This document shows positions 23,990-24,718 of a stretch of 24,718 nucleotides of DNA, one piece after another (positions within the stretch are counted from its first letter, which is position 1; each line of letters opens with the position of its first letter). The notes beneath the pieces were generated by a model that saw only the letters and a list, made by a program, of their open reading frames with translations, was not told where the DNA came from and did not search any database. Source of the DNA: Pseudomonadota bacterium (GTDB lineage Bacteria; Myxococcota; Polyangia; Polyangiales; Polyangiaceae); NCBI GenBank assembly GCA_023419055.1, contig JAEZYO010000645.1, positions 1 through 24,718 on the forward strand, in the 5' to 3' direction. Both the position numbers and the translations under genes were made by a program.

Positions 23990-24718
23990 TTAGCGGCGAT
24001 CGAGCAAGAGCTCGAGGAAACGAAGGCTGAGCCGGCGCAACCGGGTCGCTTCGGGCGAATCATTGATGTCGGCGAGCGCGAACATGATTTGGTCACCCAC
24101 TTGAGTGAACGGGACGCCCTGGGGTCCTCCGGTCGAGAGCACGTCGCTCGGCACGTCCTGGATCTCCGGGCCGTCCGTGGGAGACGCGAGAGCGCTCGTC
24201 GTGGCGGAGAACACCGAGTGGGTCGATTGATTGTGCGTCGATACTTGCATCAGCTCCGCGAGGGCTAGGAGGGAAAGGATCGTCTTGGTCACGCTCTCCG
24301 CGAAGCGATTGCCGCCCACTTGGAGCGTCGCGCCGACAGCGAACACGTGAGAGAACACCGGCGCCTTGTATCCACTGACGGGCACCCGGAAGACGGAGCG
24401 CTCGGTCAGGCCGCGCAAGCGAAACGCAAACTGGTTCCCTTCGAGCGAGAGGTGATCCAGGGAAAGCAAGGCGACCGGGAAGTACGAGATGGGCGCCCTC
24501 AATCGGGTGGGAGGAATGCGCCGGAGCACCCAGTCGTAGGTCACTTGGTTGTTGTTGAAGACGACGTTGCCCCCGTCGCCGACCATCAAGCGGCGCCGCT
24601 CCCCCGGCGAGTCCTCGTCGGGCGAGTTCTGCAGGTACTTCTCCGTCGCGGGCATCGGACTATAGACGGAGTTGAAGATGGGCGACTCGTCCTCCCAGGG
24701 CGGCCCCATGTTCATGAC
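23990..24718 (-). CDS. Beta-helix protein paralogous to its neighbour, C-terminal part only
   Basis: The gene enters from the right edge and stops with TAA at 23992-23990; 242 codons are visible. The visible part aligns with the last 240 residues of the 1468-residue protein: GDGGNVVFNNNQVTYDW against GNGGNLLFNNNQVVYEW, ISYFPVALLSLDHLSLEGNQ against LSYFPAVLLGLDHVGVNGNQ, then HNQSTHSVF against LNQTTHVNY, and LRFLELLLDRR at the end. So it is most likely a second full-length beta-helix giant whose N-terminus lies outside the window. A 15-base gap leads to the next gene, so they are one operon. Two copies of such a large protein in tandem suggest a heteromeric fibre or alternative receptor-binding proteins. 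Its own N-terminal family cannot be seen. Confidence 0.85.
   Translation of the reverse strand, partial: VMNMGPPWEDESPIFNSVYSPMPATEKYLQNSPDEDSPGERRRLMVGDGGNVVFNNNQVTYDWVLRRIPPTRLRAPISYFPVALLSLDHLSLEGNQFAFRLRGLTERSVFRVPVSGYKAPVFSHVFAVGATLQVGGNRFAESVTKTILSLLALAELMQVSTHNQSTHSVFSATTSALASPTDGPEIQDVPSDVLSTGGPQGVPFTQVGDQIMFALADINDSPEATRLRRLSLRFLELLLDRR

Overview
The window looks like a piece of a high-GC, gene-dense chromosome from a delta-proteobacterial lineage. Myxococcota (Polyangia-like) is my best guess. This is inferred from many lipoproteins with long Gly/Ser/Ala linkers behind the lipobox, frequent GTG starts, a bacterial Kunitz domain, a TIGR00027-type methyltransferase remnant and a DUF11-type remnant. 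There is no rRNA, tRNA, CRISPR array or recognisable insertion sequence, and no marker gene fixes the taxonomy.

Positions 1-6882 hold a minus-strand pair (a secreted protein cut by the window edge and a diheme cytochrome c lipoprotein, coupled by an ATGA overlap), a divergent LuxR-type regulator, a Kunitz-domain lipoprotein, the remains of a DUF11-type surface protein, a GH57 glycoside hydrolase, and a PHB-depolymerase-like esterase lipoprotein. Positions 7049-8531 are a minus-strand operon in which a small RelA/SpoT-type HD hydrolase sits between two YbjN-like paralogues. Positions 8575-8985 are a heavily deleted methyltransferase remnant.

Positions 9025-15783 are a run of secreted or lipid-anchored proteins plus a SlyD-type FKBP isomerase: a Cys-rich lipoprotein, a frameshifted outer-membrane-like protein, a lipoprotein with two F5/8C-like repeats, a jelly-roll-like lipoprotein, two tandem paralogous exported proteins, a second Cys-rich lipoprotein and a small lipoprotein behind a readable promoter and ribosome binding site.

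Positions 24718 down to 15793 form one tightly packed minus-strand operon and are the most interesting part. In order: a beta-helix protein cut by the window edge; a 1468-residue DUF6519-like beta-helix protein; a 191-residue acidic-tailed helical protein; a collagen-like protein with a beta-helix head; a broken gene with a frameshift and an in-frame TGA; and a frameshifted gene with the DUF4157-type leader found on cargo and accessory proteins of extracellular contractile injection systems (eCIS). Junctions are overlaps or gaps of 2 to 15 bases. I read it as a fibre/adhesin and cargo module, possibly the edge of an eCIS or phage-tail-like locus, with its last two genes decayed. No sheath, tube or baseplate gene is visible, so the eCIS link is inference.

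Five reading frames are broken (2976-3365, 8575-8985, 10408-11024, 15793-16918, 16923-17464). The methyltransferase and DUF11 remnants look truly decayed. The single-base breaks in the other three could also be assembly indels.
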